Assembly (NCBI RefSeq): GCF_026341125.1
Contig: NZ_JAPEOR010000003.1
Location: 1-64,000, forward strand
Direction: 5' to 3'
From: Streptomyces sp. NBC_01142
Lineage (GTDB): Bacteria > Actinomycetota > Actinomycetes > Streptomycetales > Streptomycetaceae
Length of the DNA: 64,000 nucleotides
The first letter of the stretch is position 1. Each line of letters starts with the position of its first letter. This document shows positions 16,218 through 23,723 of the stretch, piece by piece. The notes below the pieces were generated by a model. That model was not told the origin of the DNA. It searched no databases and saw only the letters and a program-made list of their open reading frames with translations. The translations under genes and the position numbers were made by a program.

Positions 16218-16646
16218 TCAGGCGATGAGTCCGCCCAGCTTGCGGAGCGACTCGTGGAGCGCGGCGGTCGCCGAGTCCTTGAGCTTGCCGGCCATCAGGG
16301 ACACGGCCGCGCCGGTGAACTCCCCGTCGATGCGTACCTTCGTGCCGGCGCCGTCCGGTGTGAGCGTGTAGCGGTTGCCGACGCTGACGCCCATCGGGCC
16401 CTTGCCTCTGATCCCCAGCACCCGGCCGGCCTCGAGCTCCTCCACGGTCCAGGCCACTTCGGCGGGGAACCCCATGAGTTTCATGTTCTCCTCGTAGGTG
16501 GCTCCCAGCTCCAGCGACGCGGGCCCGCCCTTGGGGAAGCTGGTGTGGGTGGCGTTCCACTGGCCGTACGTCGTGAAGTCCGTCAGCTGGGCCCAGACCT
16601 TCTCGGCCGACGCCTCGATACGGGCCTCCGCACTGACTTCGGCCAT
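16218..16646 (-). CDS. SRPBCC (polyketide cyclase/CoxG-like) family protein
   Basis: 142 residues. The fold signature runs from EARIEASAEKVWAQLTDFTTYGQW (read as EARIEASAEKVWAQLTDF and TTYGQW) through GKGPMGVSVGNRYTLTP and GTKVRIDGEFTGAAVSLMAG to a last amphipathic helix. Such helix-grip proteins bind hydrophobic ligands; no catalytic residue can be assigned. It converges on the terminator of padR and is transcribed away from the Clp-N gene. The start is supported by AGAAGGGG just upstream. Confidence 0.85.
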   Translation of the reverse strand: MAEVSAEARIEASAEKVWAQLTDFTTYGQWNATHTSFPKGGPASLELGATYEENMKLMGFPAEVAWTVEELEAGRVLGIRGKGPMGVSVGNRYTLTPDGAGTKVRIDGEFTGAAVSLMAGKLKDSATAALHESLRKLGGLIA

Positions 16647-16918
16647 ACGACCACCCCTTCTCGTCCGGTTACGGTGTCGCGGAACGTAGCGGGAGCCGTC
16701 CGAACATTCAATGCTGATGAACTGTCAGATCTGCTCGATCAGCTGCACCTGCCGGATCTCCGGGCGTAGGGCAAGGCGGCGCGCGCCCCTGGAAGAGAAC
16801 TGTCGCAATCTCATCCGTAAGGAGGAGGAACCGGTCGCGCGTGCCCAACCTCCGTGGGAGGGGCAAATCGGTCCCCGCGGGGACGCCCGGGCCTCGGGGA
16901 GCTGATGAGGTAGGAGAT

Positions 16919-17458
16919 GTGCACAGCCCTACCCCGCGGGTGCCCCAGCAACCCGCCGCGACCCGTACAGCGATCGAATCCAGACTCACCGCGGAGTTGG
17001 CCTCGGTGGCCGCGGGTGCGCGCCGGAGGGTGCTGCGCGACGGCGATCGTCAGATCGACACGGCTCATCTGCTGCACTCGCTGATCGAATCGGATCCGGA
17101 GGTCCGCACCGCTCTTGGCGAGGGAGCGCAGGTCGCGCGGGTGCTCGGCTACCTCGTCCAGCGAAGCATCGGATACGGCCTGCGCTGGCAGGGCTCGGTG
17201 GAGAACTCCGGCGCGGTTGCGGTCGTACGGGAGGCGCATGTGCCGGGATGGTCTCCCTCGGCGGTCACCGCCATGGAGAGGGCCGTGGAGCGGGCCGAGC
17301 TGCGCGGCGAACCGAGGGCCCGCGGCATGGATCTGCTCGGCTGCCTCGCCGCGGACCGTGCATACCGGGCGGTGGAGGTGCTCGAGCGGGCCGGGGTGGA
17401 TGCGGAACTGCTGGCCGAGCGGATAACCGAGGCATCTCGACATGTGTCACGGGGGTGA
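16919..17458 (+). CDS. Clp N-terminal-domain protein without ATPase
   Basis: 179 residues from GTG 16919, eight bases after TAGGAG; a longer frame begins at 16841. Two Clp-N-like repeats can be seen: AIESRLTAELASVAAGARRR with IDTAHLLHSLIESDPEVRTAL, and SPSAVTAMERAVERAELRG with MDLLGCLAADRAYRAVEVL. No AAA+ module is present, so it is not a ClpC or ClpA chaperone. Stand-alone Clp-N proteins may act as adaptors or competitors of ClpC; the role here is unknown. The EamA transporter gene starts 31 bp downstream on the same strand. Confidence 0.82.
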   Translation: MHSPTPRVPQQPAATRTAIESRLTAELASVAAGARRRVLRDGDRQIDTAHLLHSLIESDPEVRTALGEGAQVARVLGYLVQRSIGYGLRWQGSVENSGAVAVVREAHVPGWSPSAVTAMERAVERAELRGEPRARGMDLLGCLAADRAYRAVEVLERAGVDAELLAERITEASRHVSRG

Positions 17459-17489
17459 CGGTCCTGACTCACGCTGACATGATGTGCCG

Positions 17490-18566
17490 ATGCACGCGTC
17501 TCAGGGAAGGAGCGCCGGCCTGGGACTCGCCCTGGGCTCGGCGTTCGCATTCGGTGGATCAGGTGTCGCGGCCAAGCCGCTGATCGAAGCGGGTCTCGAC
17601 CCGCTGCATGTGGTGTGGCTGCGAGTGGCCGGCGCCGCGCTCATCATGCTGCCGGTGGCCTGGCGCCACCGTGACCTGGTGCTGCGCAAGCCCGCGTTGC
17701 TCGTCGGCTTCGGGCTGCTCGCCGTCGCGGGCGTACAGGCCTGCTACTTCGCCGCGATCTCCCGGATCCCGGTCGGTGTGGCGCTGCTCATCGAATATCT
17801 CGCCCCCGCGCTCGTCCTCGGCTGGGTCCGCTTCGTCCAGCGCAGGCCCGTCACCAGGTCCGCGGCGGTCGGAGTCGTTCTCGCCGTCGGCGGTCTCGCG
17901 TGCGTCGTCGAGGTGTGGGCGGGGCTCACCTTCGACGCGTTCGGACTGGTCCTCGCCCTGGCCGCCGCGTGCTGCCAGGTCGGCTACTTCGTCCTGTCCG
18001 ACCAGGGCAGCGACCGGGAGGACGCTGCGGACCCGCTGGGTGTCATCGCGTACGGACTGCTCATCGGCACCGTCGTACTGACGCTGGTGTCCCGGCCTTG
18101 GGGCATGGACTGGTCGCTTCTCGGCGGCAGCGCGGACATGGGCGGGACGCAGGTGCCCGCGGCGCTGCTGCTCGGCTGGGTCGTACTGATCGCGACAGTG
18201 ATCGCGTACGTCACCGGGGTCATCTCGGTCCGCAGGCTCTCCCCGCAGGTGGCCGGTGTGGTGGCGTGCCTGGAGGCGGTCATCGCGACCGTCCTGGCCT
18301 GGGTGCTGCTGCGTGAACACCTGTCGGCGCCGCAGATCTTCGGCGGTGCGGTGGTACTGGTCGGGGCGTTCATCGCGCAGTCCCAGGCGCCCAAGGCGCC
18401 GTCCGGACCGGTGGCGGCCGGTGGACCGGCGGCCGAGGTGCCGGGCACGGGCGGCAGGGATGCAGTCGGCAATGATGCGGGCGGCAGGGTTGCGGGCGGC
18501 AAAGGTGCGGGCGGCAGGGATGCCGTCGCCGAGGGAGAGTTGTCGGCCGGGCAGGCCGCCCCGTAG
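17490..18566 (+). CDS. EamA/DMT-family transporter
   Basis: 358 residues from ATG 17490, with two EamA repeats and about ten membrane segments (GLGLALGSAFAFGGSGVAAK at the start, LIEYLAPALVLGWVRF mid-protein, VVACLEAVIATVLAWVLLRE near the end). It should export small metabolites or amino acids. The last 55 residues are a low-complexity glycine, alanine and aspartate tail built on GGRDAVG/GGKGAGG-like units, not part of the fold. A mini-ORF begins right after its stop, leading to a second EamA gene. Confidence 0.9.
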   Translation: MHASQGRSAGLGLALGSAFAFGGSGVAAKPLIEAGLDPLHVVWLRVAGAALIMLPVAWRHRDLVLRKPALLVGFGLLAVAGVQACYFAAISRIPVGVALLIEYLAPALVLGWVRFVQRRPVTRSAAVGVVLAVGGLACVVEVWAGLTFDAFGLVLALAAACCQVGYFVLSDQGSDREDAADPLGVIAYGLLIGTVVLTLVSRPWGMDWSLLGGSADMGGTQVPAALLLGWVVLIATVIAYVTGVISVRRLSPQVAGVVACLEAVIATVLAWVLLREHLSAPQIFGGAVVLVGAFIAQSQAPKAPSGPVAAGGPAAEVPGTGGRDAVGNDAGGRVAGGKGAGGRDAVAEGELSAGQAAP

Positions 18567-18576
18567 GGTGCCGATC

Positions 18577-18612
18577 ATGCATTTGACCGTACTTCCGCCG
18601 CCTGCCGCTTAG
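18577..18612 (+). CDS. 11-codon putative leader peptide upstream of the second EamA gene
   Basis: ATG 18577, preceded at good distance by AGGGTG, encodes MHLTVLPPPAA and stops at TAG. Triple proline is a classical ribosome-stalling sequence. It is followed immediately by a foldable stretch and then, 116 bp later, by the EamA start. Position and size suggest a regulatory leader, which is inference. Confidence 0.4.
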   Translation: MHLTVLPPPAA

Positions 18613-18679
18613 CGCGGGCGGCCCTTCTTCGACGAAGACCGGGCTCGGGGTGTCCCCGAGCGGTTCGTCGCTGCCCGCG
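18613..18679 (+). promoter_or_regulatory. Three-way-junction-like leader structure before the second EamA gene
   Basis: An outer stem CGCGGGC (18613-18619) with GCCCGCG (18673-18679) encloses two hairpins: TCTTC/GAAGA (18626-18638, loop GAC) and GCTCGGGG/CCCCGAGC (18643-18661, loop TGT). The fold begins one base after the mini-ORF stop, so ribosome position on the mini-ORF could decide folding. Confidence 0.45.
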
Positions 18680-18727
18680 TGATGAAGCCGAGCGGCCAGC
18701 CATCCCGTCTTCACACGGAGAAGTCAC

Positions 18728-19753
18728 GTGTCGAATCTTCCTTCCACTCCTTCCGTCGGTGTGCCCACTGTGGGCGTGCCCGTCGGGCGGAGCCTCATCT
18801 ATCTGATCTTCGCCGGGGTCGCGTGGGGAACCGCGGGCGCCGCTGCCTCGCTGGTCTTCCAGGTGAGCGATCTCGGTCCCCTCGCGCTGTCGTTCTGGCG
18901 CTGCGTGGGGGGTCTGGTGCTGCTGCTGGCCGCGCTCGCCCTGCGGAAGCGGCGGTCCGGGCGGTCCGGGTGGACAGGCGCGGCAGCCGCGGTGGGCGGT
19001 GCCCGCACAGGCGCGGAGCCGCGACGCCGCCGGTTGCTGCGCATTCTCGGTACGGGCATCGGGCTCACCCTCTTCCAGAGCAGCTACTTCGCGGCCGTGC
19101 AGTCGACGGGCCTCGCGGTCGGCACCGTGGTGACCCTGGGCGCGGGCCCCGTGCTCATCGCCGTGGGCGCGCGGCTGACCATGGGGGAGCGGCTCGGCCG
19201 GGGCGGCGTCATCGCTGTCGCCGGAGCCCTGGCCGGTCTCTTCGTCCTGGTGCTCGGCGGCGAGGGCGGGACGGTGCGGCCGGTCGGCGTCGCGCTCGCG
19301 CTGCTCTCCGCGGCCGGATACGCGGCCATCACCTTGCTGACGCGTTGGCTGGGGCGTGACGGGGGCGGCGGCGATGCACTCTCCACGACAGCGTGGGCCT
19401 TCGCCATCGGGTCGGTGGGGCTGTTGCCGACAGCGATCGCGGAGGGGCTGCTGCCGCACACCGCCGAACTCGCCCGTGTGGTCTGGCTGCTGGTCTATGT
19501 GGCGGCGGTGCCGACGGCTCTCGCGTACGCGCTCTACTTCGCGGGAGCGGCCGTGGTCCGGTCCGCGACCGTCTCGGTGATCATGCTCCTCGAACCGGTG
19601 AGCGCGGCGGCCATCGCCGTGAGTGTGCTGGGGGAGCGGCTGACGACGGCGACGGTGACGGGGACGTTGCTGCTGCTGACAGCGGTGGCGGGCCTCGCGG
19701 CGGCGGAAGTCCGGATCGCGTCCGTACGCAGGAGGGCCGAGGCGCCGGCGTAG
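18728..19753 (+). CDS. EamA/DMT-family transporter
   Basis: 341 residues from GTG 18728 with GGAG upstream. Two EamA domains are evident: [20 protein letters not shown] opens the first, [17 protein letters not shown] and [20 protein letters not shown] continue it, and [20 protein letters not shown] with [19 protein letters not shown] closes the second. An inserted arginine-rich cytoplasmic loop lies near residues 75-100. It is a paralogue, not a duplicate, of the preceding EamA gene. Regulation may involve the mini-ORF and leader fold at 18577-18679. Confidence 0.9.
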   Translation: MSNLPSTPSVGVPTVGVPVGRSLIYLIFAGVAWGTAGAAASLVFQVSDLGPLALSFWRCVGGLVLLLAALALRKRRSGRSGWTGAAAAVGGARTGAEPRRRRLLRILGTGIGLTLFQSSYFAAVQSTGLAVGTVVTLGAGPVLIAVGARLTMGERLGRGGVIAVAGALAGLFVLVLGGEGGTVRPVGVALALLSAAGYAAITLLTRWLGRDGGGGDALSTTAWAFAIGSVGLLPTAIAEGLLPHTAELARVVWLLVYVAAVPTALAYALYFAGAAVVRSATVSVIMLLEPVSAAAIAVSVLGERLTTATVTGTLLLLTAVAGLAAAEVRIASVRRRAEAPA

Positions 19754-19899
19754 CCGACCCCGCCTCATGGCGCCGACCCCGCCTCATGGCGCCGGCCACC
19801 CGAGGGGTGGCCGGCTGCCGGTCGGAGCGCCGGGAGGGCGTCGCAGCGTGAGCGAGGGTACGGACAGGAACGCGGGCGACAAACTCACCACGCTTCCGG

Positions 19900-20895
19900 T
19901 CACAGGGCGGTAGACCTGCGCTTCTTCGGTCTGCTCTGGGTGAGGGCCGCGCCCGCCAGGACGATCAGCGCTCCCACCGGGGTGTTCCAGCTCAGCTGCT
20001 CGTCCAGGAGCGTGACGCCCGCCGCGGTGGCGATGACCGGGATGAAGTACGTGACCATCTGCGCGGTCGTCGGGCCGACCTCCGCGACCAGTCCGTACTG
20101 GAGCAGTAGCGCGAAACCCGTCCCCAGAGCGCCGAGCGCGATCACCGCGAGCAGCGGGACGAGCGGGAAGGACGTCGGCAGTGTGGTGAACAGCGGCGTG
20201 ACCACGGCGAGCTGGACGGTGGCGAGAAGCAACTGGGCCCCGGTCAGGGAGAGGTGGGAGTGGCTGCTGCCCGCCAGGGTGCGGCGTATGTAGATCCAGC
20301 CGATCGGGTAGCTCAGCGAGGCGAGCAGCGCCATCGCCGTACCGCCGAAGTCGAGCCCGGAGAAGCCCTGCCAGGCGCCGAGCACGGTCAGTACGCCGAG
20401 GAAGCCGATGCCGAGACCGGCGACCCGGCGGCGGGTGGGCCGGTCCTCGGAGAGCGCGACCACTGACAGGACCATCCCCCACAGCGGTGAGGTGGCATTG
20501 CAGATGCCGGCGAGCGTCGAGGGGATCGTCAGCTCGGAGTAGGCGAAGAGCGAGAACGGCAGCGCGTTGAGGAGGAAGGCGGCGACGGCGAGATGCATCC
20601 AGGTGCGGATTCCGCCGGGCAGCCGGTCCCTGCGCACCACCATGGCGACGGCCAGCACCGCCGTACCGAAGAAGAGCCTGCCGAAAGTGACCTGGAAGGG
20701 CGCGTACGCCCCGGTGCCGACCTTGATGAGGAGGAAGCTGAAGCCCCAGACGGCCGAGAGCACCGCGAACCGGATGCGCCAGTCGACCTTGCGGCGGCGT
20801 ACGGCGCCGGTCGGTGTGCGGGTGGGTGCAGGAGTGGGGGCAGGAGTGGCGGCGGCAGGGACGGACGGGGTCCGCGAGGGGAGGGCGGTGCTCAT
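19900..20895 (-). CDS. EamA/DMT-family transporter, divergent from LysR regulator
   Basis: About 331 residues from ATG 20895 (20904 and 20931 are in-frame alternatives; 20931 would run into the lysR promoter). After a 35-residue proline, alanine and threonine stretch come ten predicted membrane segments: AVLSAVWGFSFLLIKVG, FGRLFFGTAVLAVAMVV, AGICNATSPLWGMVLSVVAL in the first half and AVIALGALGTGFALLLQYGL, TAQMVTYFIPVIATAAGV in the second. It is read opposite to the LysR gene, a common arrangement in which LysR controls the exporter in response to the exported compound. Confidence 0.9.
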   Translation of the reverse strand: MSTALPSRTPSVPAAATPAPTPAPTRTPTGAVRRRKVDWRIRFAVLSAVWGFSFLLIKVGTGAYAPFQVTFGRLFFGTAVLAVAMVVRRDRLPGGIRTWMHLAVAAFLLNALPFSLFAYSELTIPSTLAGICNATSPLWGMVLSVVALSEDRPTRRRVAGLGIGFLGVLTVLGAWQGFSGLDFGGTAMALLASLSYPIGWIYIRRTLAGSSHSHLSLTGAQLLLATVQLAVVTPLFTTLPTSFPLVPLLAVIALGALGTGFALLLQYGLVAEVGPTTAQMVTYFIPVIATAAGVTLLDEQLSWNTPVGALIVLAGAALTQSRPKKRRSTAL

Positions 20896-20969
20896 GACGT
20901 CCATGCTCGGCGTTTGAATCTCGTAGGACAAGCGAGAATTATTTGAATGGTTCGCTTAGCATTGCTTAC
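20896..20969. promoter_or_regulatory. Divergent promoter region of EamA exporter and LysR
   Basis: Contains AAGCG (about 20930) and CGCTT (about 20953) as an inverted repeat flanking an AT-rich core, in the place expected for LysR binding. GC content drops sharply here. Confidence 0.5.
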
Positions 20970-21887
20970 ATGTTGAATCTGGAGCGCCTGCGGACCCTCG
21001 ATGCCCTGGCCCGCCACGGCTCGGTGAGCGGAGCGGCCGACGGGCTGCATGTGACGACCTCGGCGGTCTCCCAGCAGATGGCGAAACTCGAGCGTGAGGT
21101 GGGCCAGCAGCTGGTGGCGAAGAACGGGCGCGGGGTCCGGCTCACCGATGCCGGCCGCCTCCTTGCCGACCATGCGGCGCGCATCCTCTCGCAGGTCGAG
21201 CTGGCCCAGGCCGACATCGAGGCACAGCGCGGCGAGGTGGTCGGGGAGGTGAGGGTGGGAGCGTTTCCGACGGCCGCCCGCGGGCTCTTCCCCGCGGCGA
21301 TCACCTCACTGCGCAAGGACCACCCCGAGCTGCGCGTCCACTCGAGGGAGCTGGAGCCGGAGCAGGCGGTCAGGGAAGTGGTCAGGGGCGACCTCGACCT
21401 CGCGGTCGTGCTCGACTGGAACAACAAGCGGCTGCCCGTGCCGGGTGGGCTTGCGCAGGCCCATCTGCTCGACGACGTCCCCGATGTCGCCATGTCCGCG
21501 GATCATCCTCTGGCGGGCCGGGCGGAGGTGGATCTCGAGGAGTTCGCCGACGACGAGTGGGTGTCCTGGCCGGAGGGTGAATTCTGTTACGAGTGGCTGA
21601 TGTTCACGCTGCGCTCCAAGGGCTTCGAGCCGCGCATCGCGCACATGGCGGAGGAACACCACACCCAACTGGCGCTCATCGCCGCCGGCCTCGGGGTGTG
21701 CGTCGCGCCGAGGCTGGGCCGGGGGCCCGTCCCGGAGGGCGTCGCACTCGTTCCCGTACGGCAGCGGATGCGCCGGCACGTGTACGCGGTGTGGCGGACG
21801 GACGCGGACCGCCGCCCGTCGATCAGGGCGGCGGTCGAGGCGCTGCGCGCGGCCGCCGGGTCCGGGATGTCGCGCGGGTCCGAGTGA
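20970..21887 (+). CDS. LysR-family transcriptional regulator
   Basis: 305 residues from ATG 20970. The winged helix is at residues 1-60 (LERLRTLDALARHGSVSGAA, TTSAVSQQMAKLEREVGQQL), followed by a periplasmic-binding-like effector domain (GEVRVGAFPTAARGLFPAAI through ALIAAGLGVCVAPRLG). It faces the EamA exporter gene across 74 bp and probably activates it and limits itself. The last codons run into degenerate short repeats (21862-21976) rich in GGGTCCGAG and GATCGCG, suggesting recent expansion at its end. Confidence 0.9.
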   Translation: MLNLERLRTLDALARHGSVSGAADGLHVTTSAVSQQMAKLEREVGQQLVAKNGRGVRLTDAGRLLADHAARILSQVELAQADIEAQRGEVVGEVRVGAFPTAARGLFPAAITSLRKDHPELRVHSRELEPEQAVREVVRGDLDLAVVLDWNNKRLPVPGGLAQAHLLDDVPDVAMSADHPLAGRAEVDLEEFADDEWVSWPEGEFCYEWLMFTLRSKGFEPRIAHMAEEHHTQLALIAAGLGVCVAPRLGRGPVPEGVALVPVRQRMRRHVYAVWRTDADRRPSIRAAVEALRAAAGSGMSRGSE

Positions 21888-21976
21888 TCGCGCGGGTCCG
21901 CGATGTCGCGCGGGGCCGAGTGATCGTGCCGGTCCGAGGGATCGCGTCGCGGGTCCGAGGGATCCCGTGGGTCAGA
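21862..21976. repeat. Degenerate short tandem repeats at the lysR end
   Basis: About six imperfect copies of an 18-bp-like unit GTCCGAGTGATCGCGCGG run across the lysR stop and up to the stop of the converging PPOX gene. Copy differences indicate slippage followed by drift. Confidence 0.6.
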
Positions 21977-22439
21977 GGCCTGACAGCTTCCTGAAGTCCC
22001 AGGACGCGATCGTGTCGGGGGTGAGCCGCAGCCAGGCGTGCCTGCCGTCGTGCGGCATCTCGTCCATGGCGAAGTTCTTCCGGGCGAACAGGCGCTCCGC
22101 TACGTCCAGTTCGGGGCACGGCTCACCGGTGCGCGGGGCCTCGCCCACGAAGGCGGCGGTGCCGGAGAGCTCGACGCCGCGCAGCTCGCCGTACTCGTCG
22201 CCGTCGTCGATCACGACGGCCACGCGCGGATCGTGCCGCAGCTCGGCCCAGCGGCGGCTGCGCGTGATGGAGTACAGCCACAGCGAGGTCCCGTCCCAGG
22301 CGAACCACAGTGCGCTGACATGCGGACGGCCGTCGGCGGAGACGGTGGCCACCCGGCAGGTGCGCTGCTCGGTCAGGAACGCGTCCAGCTCGCCAGGAGT
22401 CATCATGATGCGACGGCCCCGGCGCTGTGTGACGGCCAT
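21972..22439 (-). CDS. PPOX-class pyridoxamine-phosphate-oxidase-like protein
   Basis: 155 residues from ATG 22439 with GGAGG seven bases upstream. The split-barrel flavin/F420-binding fold is visible: TPGELDAFLTEQRTCRVATV, GRPHVSALWFAWDGTSLWLY, WAELRHDPRVAVVIDDGDEY and a closing ARKNFAMDEMPHDGRHAWLR. Family members bind FMN or F420 and reduce or oxidise small molecules; many actinobacterial ones use F420, but sequence alone cannot settle the cofactor. It is divergent from the isochorismatase-like gene with 94 bp between. Confidence 0.87.
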   Translation of the reverse strand: MAVTQRRGRRIMMTPGELDAFLTEQRTCRVATVSADGRPHVSALWFAWDGTSLWLYSITRSRRWAELRHDPRVAVVIDDGDEYGELRGVELSGTAAFVGEAPRTGEPCPELDVAERLFARKNFAMDEMPHDGRHAWLRLTPDTIASWDFRKLSGL

Positions 22440-22533
22440 GTGCGGCCTCCCTCCTGGTGCTGACTAGGTGTCAGAAATCATGGAGGCTCTTTCTTCGTCG
22501 CGCAATGGCGGCTACTGTCGCGCGCCCGGTCCG

Positions 22534-23214
22534 ATGCGATACGAGAAGAGAGCGTGGGAAGCCTTGCCGTCTTTCGAACAGCTCGCGGAACAGCTGGATG
22601 CGACCGGCGCGGTGCTGCTCACCGTCGAGTGTCAGGTGGGTGTCGTCGGAAAGGACAGCGCCCTGCCCGAACTCGCCGCGCAGGCCGCTTCGTCGGGCGC
22701 GCTCCACAATGTGGCACGCCTGGTCGCGGCCGCCCATGAAGCCGGTGTCCAGGTGCTCCACGCGGTTGCCGAGCGACGCCCCGACGGCCGTGGCGCCAAC
22801 CACAACGCACGGCTCTTCCGGGCCGCGGGCCGACTGCCCGTGCAGCAGCACACCGGCACGACGGCCGTCCGTATCGCACCGCCGATCGAGGTCGCGGACG
22901 AAGACCTCGTCGTACGCAGACTGCACGGGCTGTCGCCCATCGCCGGCACGGACGTCGATGCGCTGCTGCGCAACCTCGGCTGCCGCACTCTCGTCGTCAC
23001 TGGCGTCTCCGCCAATATCGCCATCCCCAACGCCGTCTTCGACGCGGTCAACCTCGGCTATACGGCGGTGGTCCCGAGCGACGCGATCGCGGGGGTGCCC
23101 GCCGAGTACACCCCCGCGATGATCCGCAACACGCTTGCGCTCGTCGCCACGATCGCCACCACCGACGAGGTGCTCTCCTGCTGGAAACGGCCGCGCCGCG
23201 TCACGCGAGCTTGA
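22534..23214 (+). CDS. Isochorismatase-like protein lacking catalytic residues
   Basis: 226 residues from ATG 22534 (frame open from 22468). The cysteine-hydrolase fold is clear: AVLLTVECQVGVVGKDS, HNVARLVAAAHEAGVQVLHA, VDALLRNLGCRTLVVTGVSA, NAVFDAVNLGYTAVVPSDAI. The usual catalytic triad is missing: the family Asp in the first strand is Glu, the Lys before the third helix is Arg (VVRRLHGLSP), and the nucleophilic Cys after GV is replaced (GVSANIAIPN). So it probably binds rather than hydrolyses a ligand, or uses another chemistry. It overlaps the Rieske gene end by 14 bp, convergently. Confidence 0.85.
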   Translation: MRYEKRAWEALPSFEQLAEQLDATGAVLLTVECQVGVVGKDSALPELAAQAASSGALHNVARLVAAAHEAGVQVLHAVAERRPDGRGANHNARLFRAAGRLPVQQHTGTTAVRIAPPIEVADEDLVVRRLHGLSPIAGTDVDALLRNLGCRTLVVTGVSANIAIPNAVFDAVNLGYTAVVPSDAIAGVPAEYTPAMIRNTLALVATIATTDEVLSCWKRPRRVTRA

Positions 23215-23650
23215 TCGAGTCCCCTACGACGGTGATCGACGCGGGGGGCAGCGGCGAGGTGGCGGGCCCCACCGTGACGCTGCCGTCCGCGGCGCTGAAC
23301 TTGCTTCCGTGACAGGGGCAGTTGATGGTGCCGTCGATGACGTCCTTGACCGCGCAGCCCTGGTGGGTGCACTTGGACGAGTACGCCTTGAACTCGCCGG
23401 CCTTCGGCTGTGTGACCACCACATCGCCGATGACCTTGCCGCCGCCCTCGGGAATGTCCGTGGTCTTGGCGAGTACCTTGCCACCGGCGTCCCCGCCCGC
23501 TTCTCCGCCGGCGGGCTTGTCGTTCACCGTCTGTCCGCCGTCGTCCGAGCCGCCGCAAGCGGTCAGCGCGACGGCGAGACCGGCTCCGCCCACCGTGGCG
23601 ATGACGGTGCGGCGTGCCACGGTCCGTGCGGCTCCCTGCGATCCGGTCAT
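23201..23650 (-). CDS. Rieske [2Fe-2S] lipoprotein
   Basis: 149 residues. A twin-arginine-like start (VARRTVIATVGGAGLAVALT) ends in the lipobox LTAC (Cys32), so the protein is likely exported folded and lipid-anchored. Cluster ligands are C94 and H96 (CTHQGC) and C111 and H114 (CPCHGS), with C99 and C113 placed for the disulfide of high-potential Rieske domains. It is probably an electron carrier at the outer face of the membrane. No oxidase partner is adjacent; the S9 peptidase gene follows on the same strand upstream side. Confidence 0.92.
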   Translation of the reverse strand: MTGSQGAARTVARRTVIATVGGAGLAVALTACGGSDDGGQTVNDKPAGGEAGGDAGGKVLAKTTDIPEGGGKVIGDVVVTQPKAGEFKAYSSKCTHQGCAVKDVIDGTINCPCHGSKFSAADGSVTVGPATSPLPPASITVVGDSIKLA

Positions 23651-23723
23651 GATGGCTCCCTCTCCACGGCCGGCCCTGCATCGGCCGGTTCGTGATGTGG
23701 TACGGGTGGCCGGTACCTGCTGT

